Below are positions 11,459-24,338 of a stretch of DNA of 64,000 nt, piece by piece. The translations under genes and the position numbers were made by a program. Each line of letters starts with the position of its first letter. Positions within the stretch are counted from its first letter, which is position 1. This DNA is from Solanum dulcamara (lineage: Eukaryota; Streptophyta; Magnoliopsida; Solanales; Solanaceae), in NCBI RefSeq assembly GCF_947179165.1, contig NC_077237.1, forward strand, positions 11,460,735 to 11,524,734, given 5' to 3'. A model generated the notes under the pieces. The model saw nothing but the letters and a program-made list of their open reading frames with translations. It ran no database searches and was not told the origin of the DNA.

Positions 11459-11989
11459 TCTTTTATATATATAAAAGAGAATCGATCTTCAGCACGGTGA
11501 CGTAGCGCTCTCATATATCAGGATTCTCATTTATCTTTAATCTCAAATTTTTGGTCATATTCCTTATTTTAAATTTTTTTAATTAATCATAAAAGTTTTT
11601 TTTAAAAAAAAAGAAGCTTTGTGCACCGTAACTCCATTTTGTTGAGCTACTAAAGTGTCAAATTTCATGAGAAGAGTTTCATGTGAACTGTGATTTAGCA
11701 AAAATTATCGTTGTCTATTTGACTGATAATATCACTATATACATATACACATAAAATAGTTGTGTTGTCATTTGGGCATTAACAATATTTATCTTTTTCT
11801 GATTTTCACCTTATTATTTTGGTAAATAAGTCAACATTGTAATCATAGTTAAATGATTGAAACAAACTTAAAGATGGTTATTTATCTTATCACCTTTCAT
11901 ATTTCTTTATTAATCCTTACGTTCTTATGTTTGATCATGCTTTGATATATTAAAATGATTCCCGTGTGAAGCGCGGGTAGATTACCTAG
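11459..11989 (+). mobile_element. Short non-autonomous Helitron-like element
   Basis: The left edge coincides with the exact point where homology to the other P450 3' UTRs breaks (A|TCTTTTATATAT). The element begins TC. The right end has a GC hairpin CCCGTG-TGAAG-CGCGGG at 11961-11977, then eight bases, then CTAG followed by T, which is the Helitron 3' terminus pattern (hairpin, CTRR, insertion before T). It is about 531 bp with no coding sequence. The right flank does not resume the P450 3' UTR, so flanking DNA was lost or rearranged, and the left end rests on one line of evidence. Confidence 0.62.
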
Positions 11990-12951
11990 TGTTTTTAATA
12001 ATTAGTAATATTCATTATGTAAAGAATTCCCGTGTTGGCTTCTTGATTTCAGTATAATTCTAATTATATATGATATCTTTTATTATTAATTTGTTGGTCT
12101 TTGTACAAGTTTGGAATCTGAAAGAGAGCTTTTTTTAGGATTAAGACAGAGAATTGTTATTTACATATTTCAGAAATATAATTTTATGTTAATTTTTAAA
12201 ACTTTTGTCTTTAGACTTTGCAATGCAAATATATATGATGGATTACGCAGATTTGAATTTGACTCATCTACTTGCTATTTTTAGTGTTATACCTTCTTTT
12301 TTTAACTTTGAATTAAATATTTTTATTTGGCTCATAGACTAGCCAAGTCCAGCTTAGTGCTCAATCTGTAAAAATTTATGATTTTGAATATTTATTCGGA
12401 TTGAATATAACTCTAATGAAGTGATAAAGAAAGCCTATGTAAAATTTCGTAAGTTTATGAAATTTATGTGGGCTACATTTTTGTTATAAAAAAGTTGTTA
12501 TTGAAGTGAATTCGAGGTGTGTGGGATTCACACGAGAATGTAGAGATGATTGACACTAGGCCTGCTTATCGGCCAAATCAGATGGATAATTACATTTTAT
12601 AATTTGAATTATTGGATATTAATTTTTAAATATAATAATCAGCTAGTCAATCAATAAGATATCGATTGGTTTGGTATGAACTAGCAATTATCGGACAGAG
12701 TGATACATCAACTAAATTATAGCACCAACATACATTTTAAATATTACTGTCATATTATTCTTTTTCTTCAATTAAAATCACAACAAGAAAATACCTATCA
12801 TTGCTTTAATTAACTTATGTCTCTTTTTTTTATTAAATATATCGAGATCTGTCCCCAACAAGAACAAACCAAATTTATGTGCTACATTAACAATCAAAAA
12901 AAAAAAAATAGAAGTAGGGGGGCGGGGGCGGGGGGAATAAAAATATATGTT
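11990..12951. other. Intergenic, nothing recognised
   Basis: AT-rich, no credible gene. A G-rich patch lies at 12917-12938, just before the first array unit. Confidence 0.45.
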
Positions 12952-13077
12952 GAAAAAATTATAAATATGATAATTTTGAATGGATTGATGGTTTATCCGG
13001 TAAGGAAATTGAGTAATTTGCCTTCGCATCGATAAATTATTGATTATAAAATTTGAATCTGTTCATGAATTGTTAAT

Positions 13078-15140
13078 TGTCACGATCCAATTTAAGACCG
13101 TGACCGGCGCTAAGGGGGAGAGTCTCAAAGCAAGCCTTACTAGAATTCTACAGAAAATGTTTCCTCTATTTTTGGGCCTATCCAAAATTCCCCTGTCTCA
13201 GATATCAACAACACCACTAACAACATTTCTAAATTAAGCCACAACATCCATCAACAATCTAATCACCACATAGTAATATCAATACATCTCCAATTACGAC
13301 AAGAAGTCTAAAACTAATCACATGGCTAGAACATGAAAGAATACTCATGATTCTTTTAAAGGAAATGACTATGAAGCGACTCTAAGAATTCAAAGAAAGG
13401 TCCAAGTAAGTAGGTAACTTGTTTCCCGTGTGAACAAGTGCGGGGCTTACCATGGAATCAACTTTCTAGCTGTAGCTAACGAAACCCATGTCAATATCAC
13501 CTGTATTCTCTAGAAAAAAAATTAGCGAGTAATGAGACGCTAGCTTAATGAGTAATAAAACTTAACCACAATCATTTTAACGAGGGACAAGTCAAAAAAT
13601 ATGCTAGTATGATAATCAAAATCATAAAATAAATGCTCTTTTCAGAAAACAATAACCATAATCAATCTTGTTTGTCTCATATAAGCAATGCCAACTTAAC
13701 CATTCATAAAGAAACTCAGTAAAACCACTTTTGTATCAAATCTTATACTATTCAGGAGGTTTTCAAGGATAAATCATGTAATCACTGCGGCTTTCTTCTT
13801 TAAAGAATAGCCCATAACAATGGACCCCTCATAAAGGAGTCATATTCATATCAGTAGGTCCCTACTTGAGGGATGTCAGTAAGGGTATGCTAGTTCTACC
13901 TTCCCACTAGCAAGGGCTCTATCAGTAATCGGTAAATACAAGGTACACTAGGTCTAATGAACCTTCCATTAGCTACGGGATCCGTCAAGGTCTACTCCCA
14001 CTTATACTTTTCTTTATAACTAGTAGAAGCATTTTTCAAATATTACAAGACATTCAAGCTCTTATCAAATCACATTATATAAAATTTAAACCATAAAAAT
14101 TAACATATATCAAGATACTTAATTTCAAGTAAATACCAAATCTTTTCCATAATGGTAAATCTTATTTCAAATAAAAATAAACAAGTCTTATATAAGTGAG
14201 AGCATCTCACATAACCGTTTCAATATCATATTAAGTAAAAGACTCGTCTCATATGCAAGTTCAAAACATTCGGTAACACATTCACTTTATAAACTTTGTA
14301 TAAATTAGACTTATAAAAATGCAAATTGTGGAAATATTACTACTCACAGTACTCGTGCCGAAAAATCAAGCTCGTCACTCGATTAATTCGTAAGAATTCC
14401 TTTGTTCAATCTATAATCACATTCATAACAATTTCGCATTAGCTTCTTAATTTAAGGTAATTCATACTATATTAAAATATCCAGCCCTAGAGGTTCCAGA
14501 AATGGCTCGAAATCTGCCCAGTCACCTAATTAGTGCTTTGATCACACAAAGTAGTCTCATCTTGATTAATTTTTCCTTGTAATAAACCAACACTACCTTA
14601 CTGCCCATCTACTTTTATTTCATATATGATGAAATTCCAAAGTTTACGCTTCAAAACATTAATGCACTCCCTCAGTTCATGAGAATTTAACAAATTCCTT
14701 TATTTCTTCTAATCCATGAATGTTTCTTAAACTCTCAACCCCAATTCTATAGTCATGGAATATACAAATCAAATTTATAGACTAAGTTCAAAAACTTACA
14801 TTCCTCTTCCGCTTCTCTCTTCAATTAAGAATCAAAGCTTGATCAATTTTTCTTCCTTGCTCCTTCACTGGAGAACAAAGCAATAGCTTCTCGTATTTAT
14901 TTTTCCTTCGTCTTCTTATTTTTTTTTCAAAAATGGTTGACAAGTTTGCATCCAAAATAATATTAAGACGCCCTATTACCCTTTATTATCCTTGTGCCGT
15001 GTGTGATGGGCTATGACCCACAGTTTTTTTTCTTTTTTTTTCAAAAAATTCCTTTTTGGTCTTAAAAGAACAACCTGGCTCCCCCCTATTTTTTAAAAAC
15101 TAAATGACATATATGTCCTTTTTTAGTATAGGGTATTACA
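13078..15140 (-). mobile_element. Solo LTR, TSD TTAAT
   Basis: Starts TGTCACGATCC and ends GGGTATTACA, with perfect 5-bp duplications TTAAT at 13073-13077 and 15141-15145. It interrupts array unit 1: the flanks join into sequence found uninterrupted at about 36638-36645 and 41165-41175. No second LTR, primer site or coding region is present, so this is a solo LTR. Orientation is inferred from related LTRs. Confidence 0.88.
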
Positions 15141-15481
15141 TTAATCCAATAGCTCAATACCAATAAGTCAATAAATAAAATTTATGATTCAATTATTAGT
15201 TATGATTCGATTTTGAACGACTCATATTGAAACATAGTAACGTGAGTTCGGTGCAAGGTGGGAGTGGTTGGGAGTGAAAAAGTAGTCAAAACTTGAATTT
15301 CAAAAGCGTTGGTTAAAATTGTAAAATAGCGTGTTAAGGCTCCAATGTACATCCCTCGTGAGTTTTGAATTTTTCATTGATAATAAATACAATGTATTGG
15401 GACCCCCTAACACATGCCCAACGTGAGGTCTTTTGGACTACAAAAGTGTGTGTTGCACGTCCAACGTGAGGTTGTTTTCAC

Positions 15482-15489
15482 TATAAATA
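15482..15489 (+). promoter_or_regulatory. TATA box of hairpin unit 1
   Basis: TATAAATA, 115 bp before the hairpin stem. Two ACGTGAG motifs lie upstream at 15421 and 15464. The same arrangement recurs in the other units. Confidence 0.5.
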
Positions 15490-15596
15490 GTTTCCAAGAA
15501 GAGAGAAAGCAAATAAAAAAGAATTAGGAAATAAGAAACTTTTGTAATTAAACCTTTAATTCAATGTATTTGATATTTATTGTCTTTAAGGAAGAA

Positions 15597-15770
15597 TGTG
15601 ATGATATGAGATAGTAGGTGAAAGTCGTCCTGCTCAAAAAGCTTATAATTGTGGATTTCTTTCTGTAAAATAAATCTTTTTTTGTGTGTGGACTTCTTTC
15701 GATTGATCAGAATGACAATTATAAGCTTTTTTAGCAGGCCAATTTTCACCTTCTCTCTCAAGTAGTCACA
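15597..15770 (+). ncRNA. Candidate hairpin RNA, copy 1
   Basis: Arms 15597-15652 and 15715-15770 (56 nt each) pair at 46 of 56 positions by Watson-Crick pairing, plus some G-U pairs, around a 62-nt loop. The best-paired part is at the loop end (AAAGCTTATAATTGT). It lies 115 bp after a TATA box. I did not recognise a known microRNA family. A miniature transposon could also give such a stem; transcription is untested. Confidence 0.42.
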
Positions 15771-15780
15771 GTCTTTTTCA

Positions 15781-16700
15781 TAAGTGTCAAAATTTCACCT
15801 AAACTATCACATTTGTTTGAGAAACACACCTCATTGGTGTGTGTAATACACTCTTTCTACTCTCTCTCTCTCTTTTGAAAAAACTTTGTCACATGGCATT
15901 ACACATGGATAAAATATTTTCTCACCCTCTCCACCACCTCCCCCCCCCTCCCCACAATCCCCCGTCCTTTTATTTTTTTTACATTTCTTTTATAAAATAT
16001 TTTTAAAAAATCACACTTCACCTCCTCCCCCACTACTTCCTAAAAAATATTATTATTTTTATTTTTTTAAAAAAATAAATTATACCCACCCCATCTAACC
16101 TTCCTCTCTTTTAATTTATTTTTTTTTACATTTTTCTCATTTCGTGTTAGATTTGTACATGTATTTTTGGAAAATATTTTTTTCTACTTGTGTACCAAAT
16201 ATAGCAGAAATAAAAGTCTTGCGACAAGTAAAAAGTACTTTCCTAAAATCATATGTATATATATCTAGCACAAAATAAGAAACAAATTTGAAAGCGGAGG
16301 GGCTAGGTGGGGCGGGGTAGAATTTATATTTAAAAAATAAAAATAAAACTAAAAAAATTGGAGGGGGGGGGGGGGTATGGTGAGAGGAAGTGATGGAGTG
16401 GGAGAAGAAAATATTTTATATTTTTTGGGGGGTACAGTAATATTTTAATATTTAATTTTAACTAATTCTAATAATTTATTTAATTTTTGTTTTTATCCAT
16501 GTGGAGTGTGATGTCACAAATTTTTTTTACATGAAAGAGAGAGTGCAGTAAACATACAGAGTGGAATAAAAGAGAGAGGTATATTTCTCAAACTAAAAAG
16601 TGATAGTTTAGGTATAGTTTAGATATGAAATTCACACTCCCAATAGTTTAAGTATGAAACTCAAAAAAAGGTATTGTTTAGGTGTGTTTTTGACACTTTA
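15781..16700. mobile_element. Foldback element / large MITE
   Basis: About 920 bp with long imperfect inverted repeats. The ends are TAAGTGTCAAAA and, inverted, TAAAGTGTCAAAA, both followed by a CACCTAAAC block. Inner parts also mirror each other, such as CATGGATAAAA versus TTTTATCCATG and a C-rich tract versus a G-rich tract. It is absent from the other array units at the same point, directly after the hairpin, so it is an insertion. No coding sequence. Confidence 0.72.
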
Positions 16701-17749
16701 TCTTTAAAATTATCAAAATACATTGAATAAAAAGGTTATCGAGAAAAGTTTCTTGATGGAACTTTTATCAAGAATTAGAACTGCACTCTTGCAAAAATAA
16801 TTTACTTAATATAGAGGGAGTATTAATTACATTCAATTTATATGTCCTACTTTTTGAGTTGATTTATTTTCTTTAAAAAACACTTTTTTATATTTTTCTT
16901 TAACATCTCACATTATATCTTTAAGATTTAAAGATTTTTAAATATTCTAATATATTATTGATAATGTGTATTTAAAATTATAAAATTCAAAAGTCTCACC
17001 CATTCCATAAAATTTTGTACTCAAGACACATAAAATAAAACGAAAAGCCCATATTTATTCATGTTCATAGTTACTACTCGATTCGCTCTAATTTATTTAT
17101 TTATTTGTTTATTTTAAAAATAAAGTTCCTTTCATTTTTTGACAAATCTTTAAATAATTTTTTACATGACATATTTAAAATATTAAAGGACATTTTGATC
17201 TAATTTCATATTTTTAGCTTAAATATACTTAAACTTGTAACGAATAGCCCGTCGTTATTAAAAATATATGCGGTAAAGGTATACGAATCTCTTTCGTTAT
17301 AAGACTAGGATCAATTCCTTGGTATGCAAGTGCATTAGTTATGAGTTGAGGTCGTACTATGCTCCTATCTCAAAGTTGAGTTGAAAGTGCATTTCCGATT
17401 TAGTTTTGGACTTGAGTTCAAACTAGGGTCAAATTCAAACGACTGTATCTCTCAGCCTATGAAGATTTAGGTGTCCCATGACCTATCTAATTAAATATCT
17501 ATGATTCTTCTTTCTAAAGCCACCGAATTTACCTCATTCGGAGTTTGGAGTAAAAAGTTATACCAATTTTATTGAGCACTGTTTGTGCTAGGTTGTCGGA
17601 GCGGGATTTGGCCGCCGGAGATTCGACGGGACGGAAGTTAAAAAGGGCGTATTTTTATTATCCCATTCTTTTCCTAACTGCCAAAATATATGAGGGTTGC
17701 CCTAGAAACCTAAGAGGCTGTTCCAGGCTTGGATAGAAGGGAAAAAGAG

Positions 17750-19921
17750 TGTCACGCCCCAGGAGGATACCCTAGACGTGGTCGGCACTTGAAGACCATT
17801 AATGGTCCCCAAGCGAACCACTTGGTCCAATCACACATGTAACTCTCAGCGGAAGGTTCAATATAACTCAAAAGACAACTCAAGTGGGCACTCAAAACAT
17901 CATAAATAATGAAATAGTATGCTAAAAATTTCCCAAGCATGAAATGACTCAATGTCGTATACTAAATAATGAAATTAAGTTTTAAAAATAAACTCTGAAA
18001 GAAATTCATCTAACTCAACTCTGACTCTATCCATGAAGCCTCTAACTCAATACTAGAAAGGTACCAAGACTAGTCTATGGTTACCTCAACTGACTATCAA
18101 AAGAAGAATGAATGAAAGAAATATAAATGAAGTCCTCCGAATGCAAGGAGGCCTCACCAAAAGCTGGATGGGGTTTAGTCTTCAACGATGCGCCTGTTGA
18201 AGACCTCTATCACCTGTATCTGCATCATAAAATGATATAGGTCAAATGGTGTCAGTCTATGGAATGTACAAGTATGTAAATATCTTAAACGAAACTACAA
18301 GTATGTAAATATCTTAAACGAAACTTACTTAAGTTACTCAACTCATAGGGCTCAACTCTGAGCATAGCTCAACTATAAAAACATGCAATATGTGTAAAAG
18401 AATGCTTTATATAACATAGTTAAGTGGATCCAACTCAACATATAAAAATATAACATTTTACTCTTGGGAGTTTCTCTAACTGACAACCATCACTTTTGAG
18501 CTACTGATGATACTACGCTTAAAACAGTCGTTGTCACAGCCGTCCAATACCTTGCCAGGGCAAAGGAGGCTCCACCTCATGGATCCAATATAAAAGTCCT
18601 CTTTGGGACAAGTGATGCTTGGCCTCTATCCTACGCTGGCTACGTAGTTTATGGGCTCACCCTATATCGGTGCTCAATACTACTCCCAAAATACTCTTAT
18701 TATGCTTATGTACATCAAGTAAGTAAAATACTCAAAATACTCATTTATTCTCATTGGACTCTCATCAAACTCAACTCGCCTCAATCATCAAATTCTTCTC
18801 TTTACACATTGTTTTCAAACTCGTTCATACCTCCTCAAACTCCATTTCAAACAATTATTTATACTCTAAATACTCATGTTCAAAATAAAAAAATTTAAGA
18901 ACTTCTCAAACTCAACTCATTCTCAAAATGGTAGTTAAGGGACACCTCAAAACTCAACTCTTTCTCATTCAAAAACCTTCACAAATCATGTTTTAAAAAC
19001 TCTATCACTGCATAATATAATAAAAATAAAATCTCAATTTGGGTTCATGTGAATGAATCCATGAATGTATACCACAAATACTCCACTCAAGGACATCATC
19101 AATACCTATGAATTTATATACAAAAACTCAATAGAAATGATAGATAACTCAAGAACTCAACTCATGGAATCTCAAAACTCAATCAACTCAACTCATGAAA
19201 TCTCAAAACTCAATCAACTCAACACAATAAAGACGTAGGTCACGAGGATGAACTCAATCTACGTTAGAAATAGCCTTACATACCTGGAATGAAGATTATC
19301 TCACCGAAAATCAAGGATCTAGCTTATTGATTTTGAATCCAAGCTCTTCTTCTAATTTCTAGTCTCTTCTCTCAAAGCTCCTAAGGTAAATGAGAGGAAA
19401 ACCTCCTTGGGAGTTGATAAGGGGCAGATTTTTGTCCCAAAATATAGTGGGTTAGGTTGAGAAAAGACCAAAAAGACCCTTACAAAAATTAAAAACAGAC
19501 AGAAATTTGAACTAGGGTGGAACAAGTTCGCGTCGCGGAGTTGTTCCCCCATAGTTTTTTTTTTCAAAATTTTAAGCTGAACCAATATTGGCTAAGTCCA
19601 CGAGGAGGACTAGTGGCTTGGAAAGAAGACTCAAAGAACTTTAATCTGATAGGTTATGGGTCATCCAATTAGTTATATTCTAGGAGATATGATCGTTTGA
19701 AGTTGACCCTTATACGTACTCATACGTAAACTTAGCCGACAGAAATTCTTTGTACTTGACTTGGTGTTAGAGATCCCTTATGACCCTAAACCATATCTAC
19801 TGAACTTTAAATACTTAGGAATTGATCCTAACTTATATATGCAATTAGAATTCATCAAGTTTGAGCCAATACACATATGAAGAATGGTTTGGGTCGTGGC
19901 GTAAAATTTTGGGGTGTTACA
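17750..19921 (-). mobile_element. Solo LTR, TSD AAGAG
   Basis: Starts TGTCACGCCCC and ends GGGGTGTTACA. Perfect duplications AAGAG lie at 17745-17749 and 19922-19926. At 2172 bp it is close in size and related in sequence to the LTRs of the element at 24339-33686. A 25-bp-scale phrase containing AAGTATGTAAATATCTTAAAC is duplicated around 18270-18320. Small open frames inside are not genes. Confidence 0.88.
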
Positions 19922-19957
19922 AAGAGATTCCTAGTGCGAGGAAGGCTACAATCCATG

Positions 19958-22460
19958 TGTCACGACCCAAAAACTAAGGTCATGGTAGCACACATCCCAA
20001 TACCCAACCTGATATGGAAGCCTAAAAGTAAAACTTATATGAGACTCCCAAAGGAGAAATCAGACCACAAAAATAATAAAAAGGTGGACACAAATAAAAT
20101 ATCTCAAAACTTGGCTTCATAAGTGTAAAGATAATCTAACACAATGATAGAATTTGATATATATCATCAGTCTTCGAATAATAGTAAAGACTGAAAAGAA
20201 AAGATAGAACTAATGGCAGTCCAAATTCGAAGACCTCACCACTAATATGAACAGTAAGACATCCACTAGAAAGAGATTAGGTGCCGCGCAGAATACCTTG
20301 ACTAGGATCTGCATCAAAAAGGGACACAGAAGTAGGGGTGAGTACAATCCATATGTACTTAGTAGGTTGGACCGACTGAGTATAAAAAATTAATCAAACC
20401 TATGTAATAAACTAAGGAACATTCTCTACCTGCACGCAGAAAAGTCCTACTCCGGCATCAGTGTCGCCAGTTTATATAAAACGCCGCAAGTAAAGTAAAC
20501 ACATAAGAACCGTTCAATATCATATAATATCATATAAGGTAAATAATCCAAGATGCAATGCAATGCAATGGGATGCTGAAATGATGTAGTGGTATGGTGG
20601 AATCAAGACTATCGCACAGCCTATCGTATGCACCTACCGAGCTGTTCTACTAAGTAGGACCCATAGGGTTCTTACAGACCATATACCTCATCACACTATC
20701 AATGTATCAATTATCTCACCACCCATCTCGTGGCCAAAGACTTATGATACTAATATCTCATTCGCTTGCCATCTAACTCGTGGTGAAGGATATAAAAAAG
20801 TATCATATTTTCTTTCTTAAGAAGAATTTCCATAGTTCTCAACTTCCCAATGATCAATGATATAATGAATGAGGATGAATGAATTCATAACACATAAGGC
20901 ATGAAGGCATTTATCAACTCCACATGTAGTACAAGGTTCAAAATTCTCAAAACTTAACCTAAACATGATATTCACCCTCAATAGACAGTAATGACAAGGA
21001 AATTCCTCAAATTAAGAATACGAATGAATAACCATTCCAAAGTCTATAACATAAGAATGACTAATTAGCCCATCCCAATCTCAAAGAAAAATAGTCAAAC
21101 CTACCTCAATTACCAAAACCGCACATGAATACTCCTACTGGATGAGCAATCCTCGAATTCAATGCCCGAAATGATAACCCACTATCAAGAATGAAACATA
21201 TACATCACAAGGAGTCCAATGACACCCATATTGCAAGTATTCAGAACCGAGGGTAAAATGGTTCAAAAATTGCTTAAAATTTAAAAAGTGCAAAATTGGA
21301 ATTTTATTTAAAAATCATGTTTTACATATCGAGGAGAGTTCGTGATTGAAAAAACCATAAAAATTGATGAAGAATCAAGTTAAATTAGCAAATCTTTTAT
21401 TTTAAATTTAGAAAGAAAACCCCTCAAAAACCCATTTGAAATCAAGACTTTTAGGAGAGTTAGGAAGACAAAATTAATGAAAATCGATAAAGATTAAATA
21501 GATAGACTCACCTAAATGATTTCCCTCTGAAAATCTCTCCAAGAATCATCTCTGCAATACAACCCAAGAAAAATTAGTGGAATCTGAAAAATGGGCTAAT
21601 TTCACGACTAAACACTATTTCAGGTAAAAATGACCTTCGCGATCGCAGATCATTACCCTCTGCGATCGTTGAAGCACAAAGGGGATGCTCTTCGTGAAAG
21701 CAGGCATCACTACCATGATCGTGAAGCTCAAAAGGATGGACCATCGTGAAGGCGGAACCCAAGGTCATGAATATGAAGGGTTAAGATCCATGCACCAGAA
21801 CCAGAAATTTTCCAAACTCCACATATCCGATTGGACCCTCAAAATTCATTTGGAATCTGTCCACACAAACCATCTATGTACACCTACTAAATTTGATGTT
21901 CCGGACTCAATGGAGCCATCGGAATTCAAATTTGAGGTCTCCTTGATTCAAAACTTGATAAGTCGTAACTAAACTAAATTTAAACCTCAAAAGACCAAAA
22001 TGAGCTCGGGACTCCAAAAATTATAATGAAGCCGCTTCTTGGCCTAAATCACCCATTGAAACCAAAGGAATCATCAATAATACAATTTGAGTTTCCAAAC
22101 TCGAATTGTTGACCAATGTCAAACTTAACTTATTTAAAACAAAACTTTTCAGCTTAGGACCTCAGTTTCACGAAACAACTCCGAATACAAAAACGAAGAC
22201 ACTCATAGACCAATTTCCATATTTCAGAGCTGATAAAACTGACAAAATTTCATTCTAAGACCCGTAGCTCCGGTTGGTATGAAAAATCACTTTTGAGCAA
22301 CTTAAACATTTAAACTAAAAAACTCGCACAATTCATAATCTTTTAAAAATTTACAAAAACCAACCACTCAAACTAATCAATTAACACTAGAGAAACTAAC
22401 ATGAGGGTTAAAATGGCAATTTCCCAAGAATTTCCGAAAATAACTTTCAAGGTCATTACA
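19958..22460 (-). mobile_element. Solo LTR, TSD CCATG/CTATG
   Basis: Starts TGTCACGACCC and ends AAGGTCATTACA. Flanks are CCATG (19953-19957) and CTATG (22461-22465), a duplication with one change. It belongs to the same broad family as 37892-40911 and the LTR at 45572-52257. No coding region. Confidence 0.82.
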
Positions 22461-24338
22461 CTATGGATTTTAGACCCGCCTCCATAGTTTCTTCCTATGG
22501 AAGTCAGGGATCATCCTATAATCCTTTTACGACTTCTTGGAATCTAGGTTTGCTAGGTTTTCTCAATTGATTTGTTATAAATTGGTTCACATTGCTTAAT
22601 ATAATGTAGATTGACGAGAGATTTCATGCCTAGGCCTTTGGGTACGGAGTCTAGATGGTTAACTGATTGTGAGTTGATAGTCACGCCCCGAGAGGGTACC
22701 CTAGGCATGGCCGACACTCAGAAACCATCTTTGGATTCCGAGAGAACCACTTGGTCTCATTATTCATTTGTTCATCAGTGGAAGACTTAAGAATACTAAT
22801 GTGGGCTTGTCATCATCAACACCAAAGGAAAAATAGATAATTCTTAGAAGAAGTAGTTTTGTAAGGAGAACTACTCTGATTACATCATCAAACTCTGTCT
22901 ATGAATCCTCTAATACTCTTAGATAGTGTCAATGACATGTTCATGGCTATCTTAAAAGAAACATACTCAAAAATAATAAAAGGATAGAGAGTTCCTCCGA
23001 ATATAAGAAGGACTCACCAAATAGCTAAAAAATAATGATCTTTAATGATGCGCCTGTTGAGGATCTCTAACACCTGTATCTGCATCATAAAACGATGCAG
23101 GTATAATGACGTTAGTACGTGGAATATACGAGTATGTAAAATGGCAGGAAGGTAAGAACATATATCAAGAAATTCCTCTAAAAAAAACTCAGCTTAGAAC
23201 TAAACATCATCTCAACATTAATATGTAATGCAAATTTAAAATAATAATAAGAAATACTTACTCAGTTGGGAGTTTCTCTAACCGATAACCATCACTTATG
23301 AGCTAGCGATGATATAACGAAGCGATGTCGTTGCCACATTCATCCAATACCTTGCTAGAGTAAAGAACATCACCATCTTGGATCCACTCATCAAAGTCCT
23401 CTTTTTGGGACTTAATAGGCATAGCCTCCATCCTACGCTGGCTACGTATTTCTGGGGTTTGAGTCAATTAAACTCTTACCCAACTTGGTGCTCAATACTA
23501 CTCTCAAATTATGTGCTCATATTAATCTCATCATCTAGTCTCATTGGACTTTAATTTAAATCATCAAACTCATCTCATTTCATGTTCATCAATCATTATA
23601 CTTCCAAAAACATCATTTACATCTCATCAAAATATCTTGCTCAAAATATCATTTTCTCAAATTCATTCAAATTCAACTCTTTTACTCTTTCAAAACTCAA
23701 TAAAATACATATATAGTATTAATTCATATAACTCTCTTTTTATCAATAAAAATAATAAAAAGCCAACATCTTTACTCAAAACATATGTAAAAATATTCAT
23801 GAACATCAAATCAATTAGGATTCATGGGAAAGTAGCCATGAACAATAATTCCAATAATATGAGAGATAATAATAATAATAATAATATTAATGCATAAATA
23901 TATCTAACTCAATAGAAGAAGAATTAATTCATTTAGAATTTAAGATTTGGATAAAACTCAACTATAACTCAATTATAAATAATTTAAATATTGGGTGCAT
24001 GGACGAACTAAATTCGATGCTATCAAAGCCTTACATACCTTAAATCCGAAGCTTTACTCTGAATTGGAACACTCTTGGACCCCTAGCCTTTTGTTCTCAC
24101 CGGAGCATTTTGTGTACTATCCGGAGTATAAAAATCACCGAAGTACTATTTTTATACTATTAAAACTAAAACTATATTTGAGAATGAGTAAATAAGTATA
24201 TAGAGAGAAGAGTTGCTTAAGAAAGCTTGATGAATAAAATGAGAAAATAAGGTGGTTATTTATAAGTGGGAAAGAGAGACCTAACAATAAATAAAATAAT
24301 TATAAAGAAAAATCTGAAAATTTAATGGAATATATTGA

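Larger units (their letters stand above)
12952..17230 (+). repeat. Array unit 1 (split by solo LTR and foldback element)
   Basis: First copy of a unit repeated at 36272-37778, 37779-42395 and 42396-43511. It starts near the phrase GGATTGATGGTTTATCC and ends at TTAGCTTAAATATACTT. A 2063 bp solo LTR (13078-15140) and a 920 bp foldback element (15781-16700) were inserted into it. Once these are discounted it is collinear with the other units, including TATA box and hairpin. The array continues at 36272 after a 19 kb insertion flanked by AAACT. Confidence 0.82.

Noticed and set aside
12917..12938. G-quadruplex candidate (G6-C-G5-C-G6)
   Set aside because: Only three separated G runs; a quadruplex would need splitting a run, and nothing nearby gives it a role.
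15597..15770. Assignment of the hairpin to a known microRNA family
   Set aside because: I compared the arms from memory with common plant families (156, 159, 166, 171, 390, 395, 482 and others) and saw no convincing match; a database search is needed.
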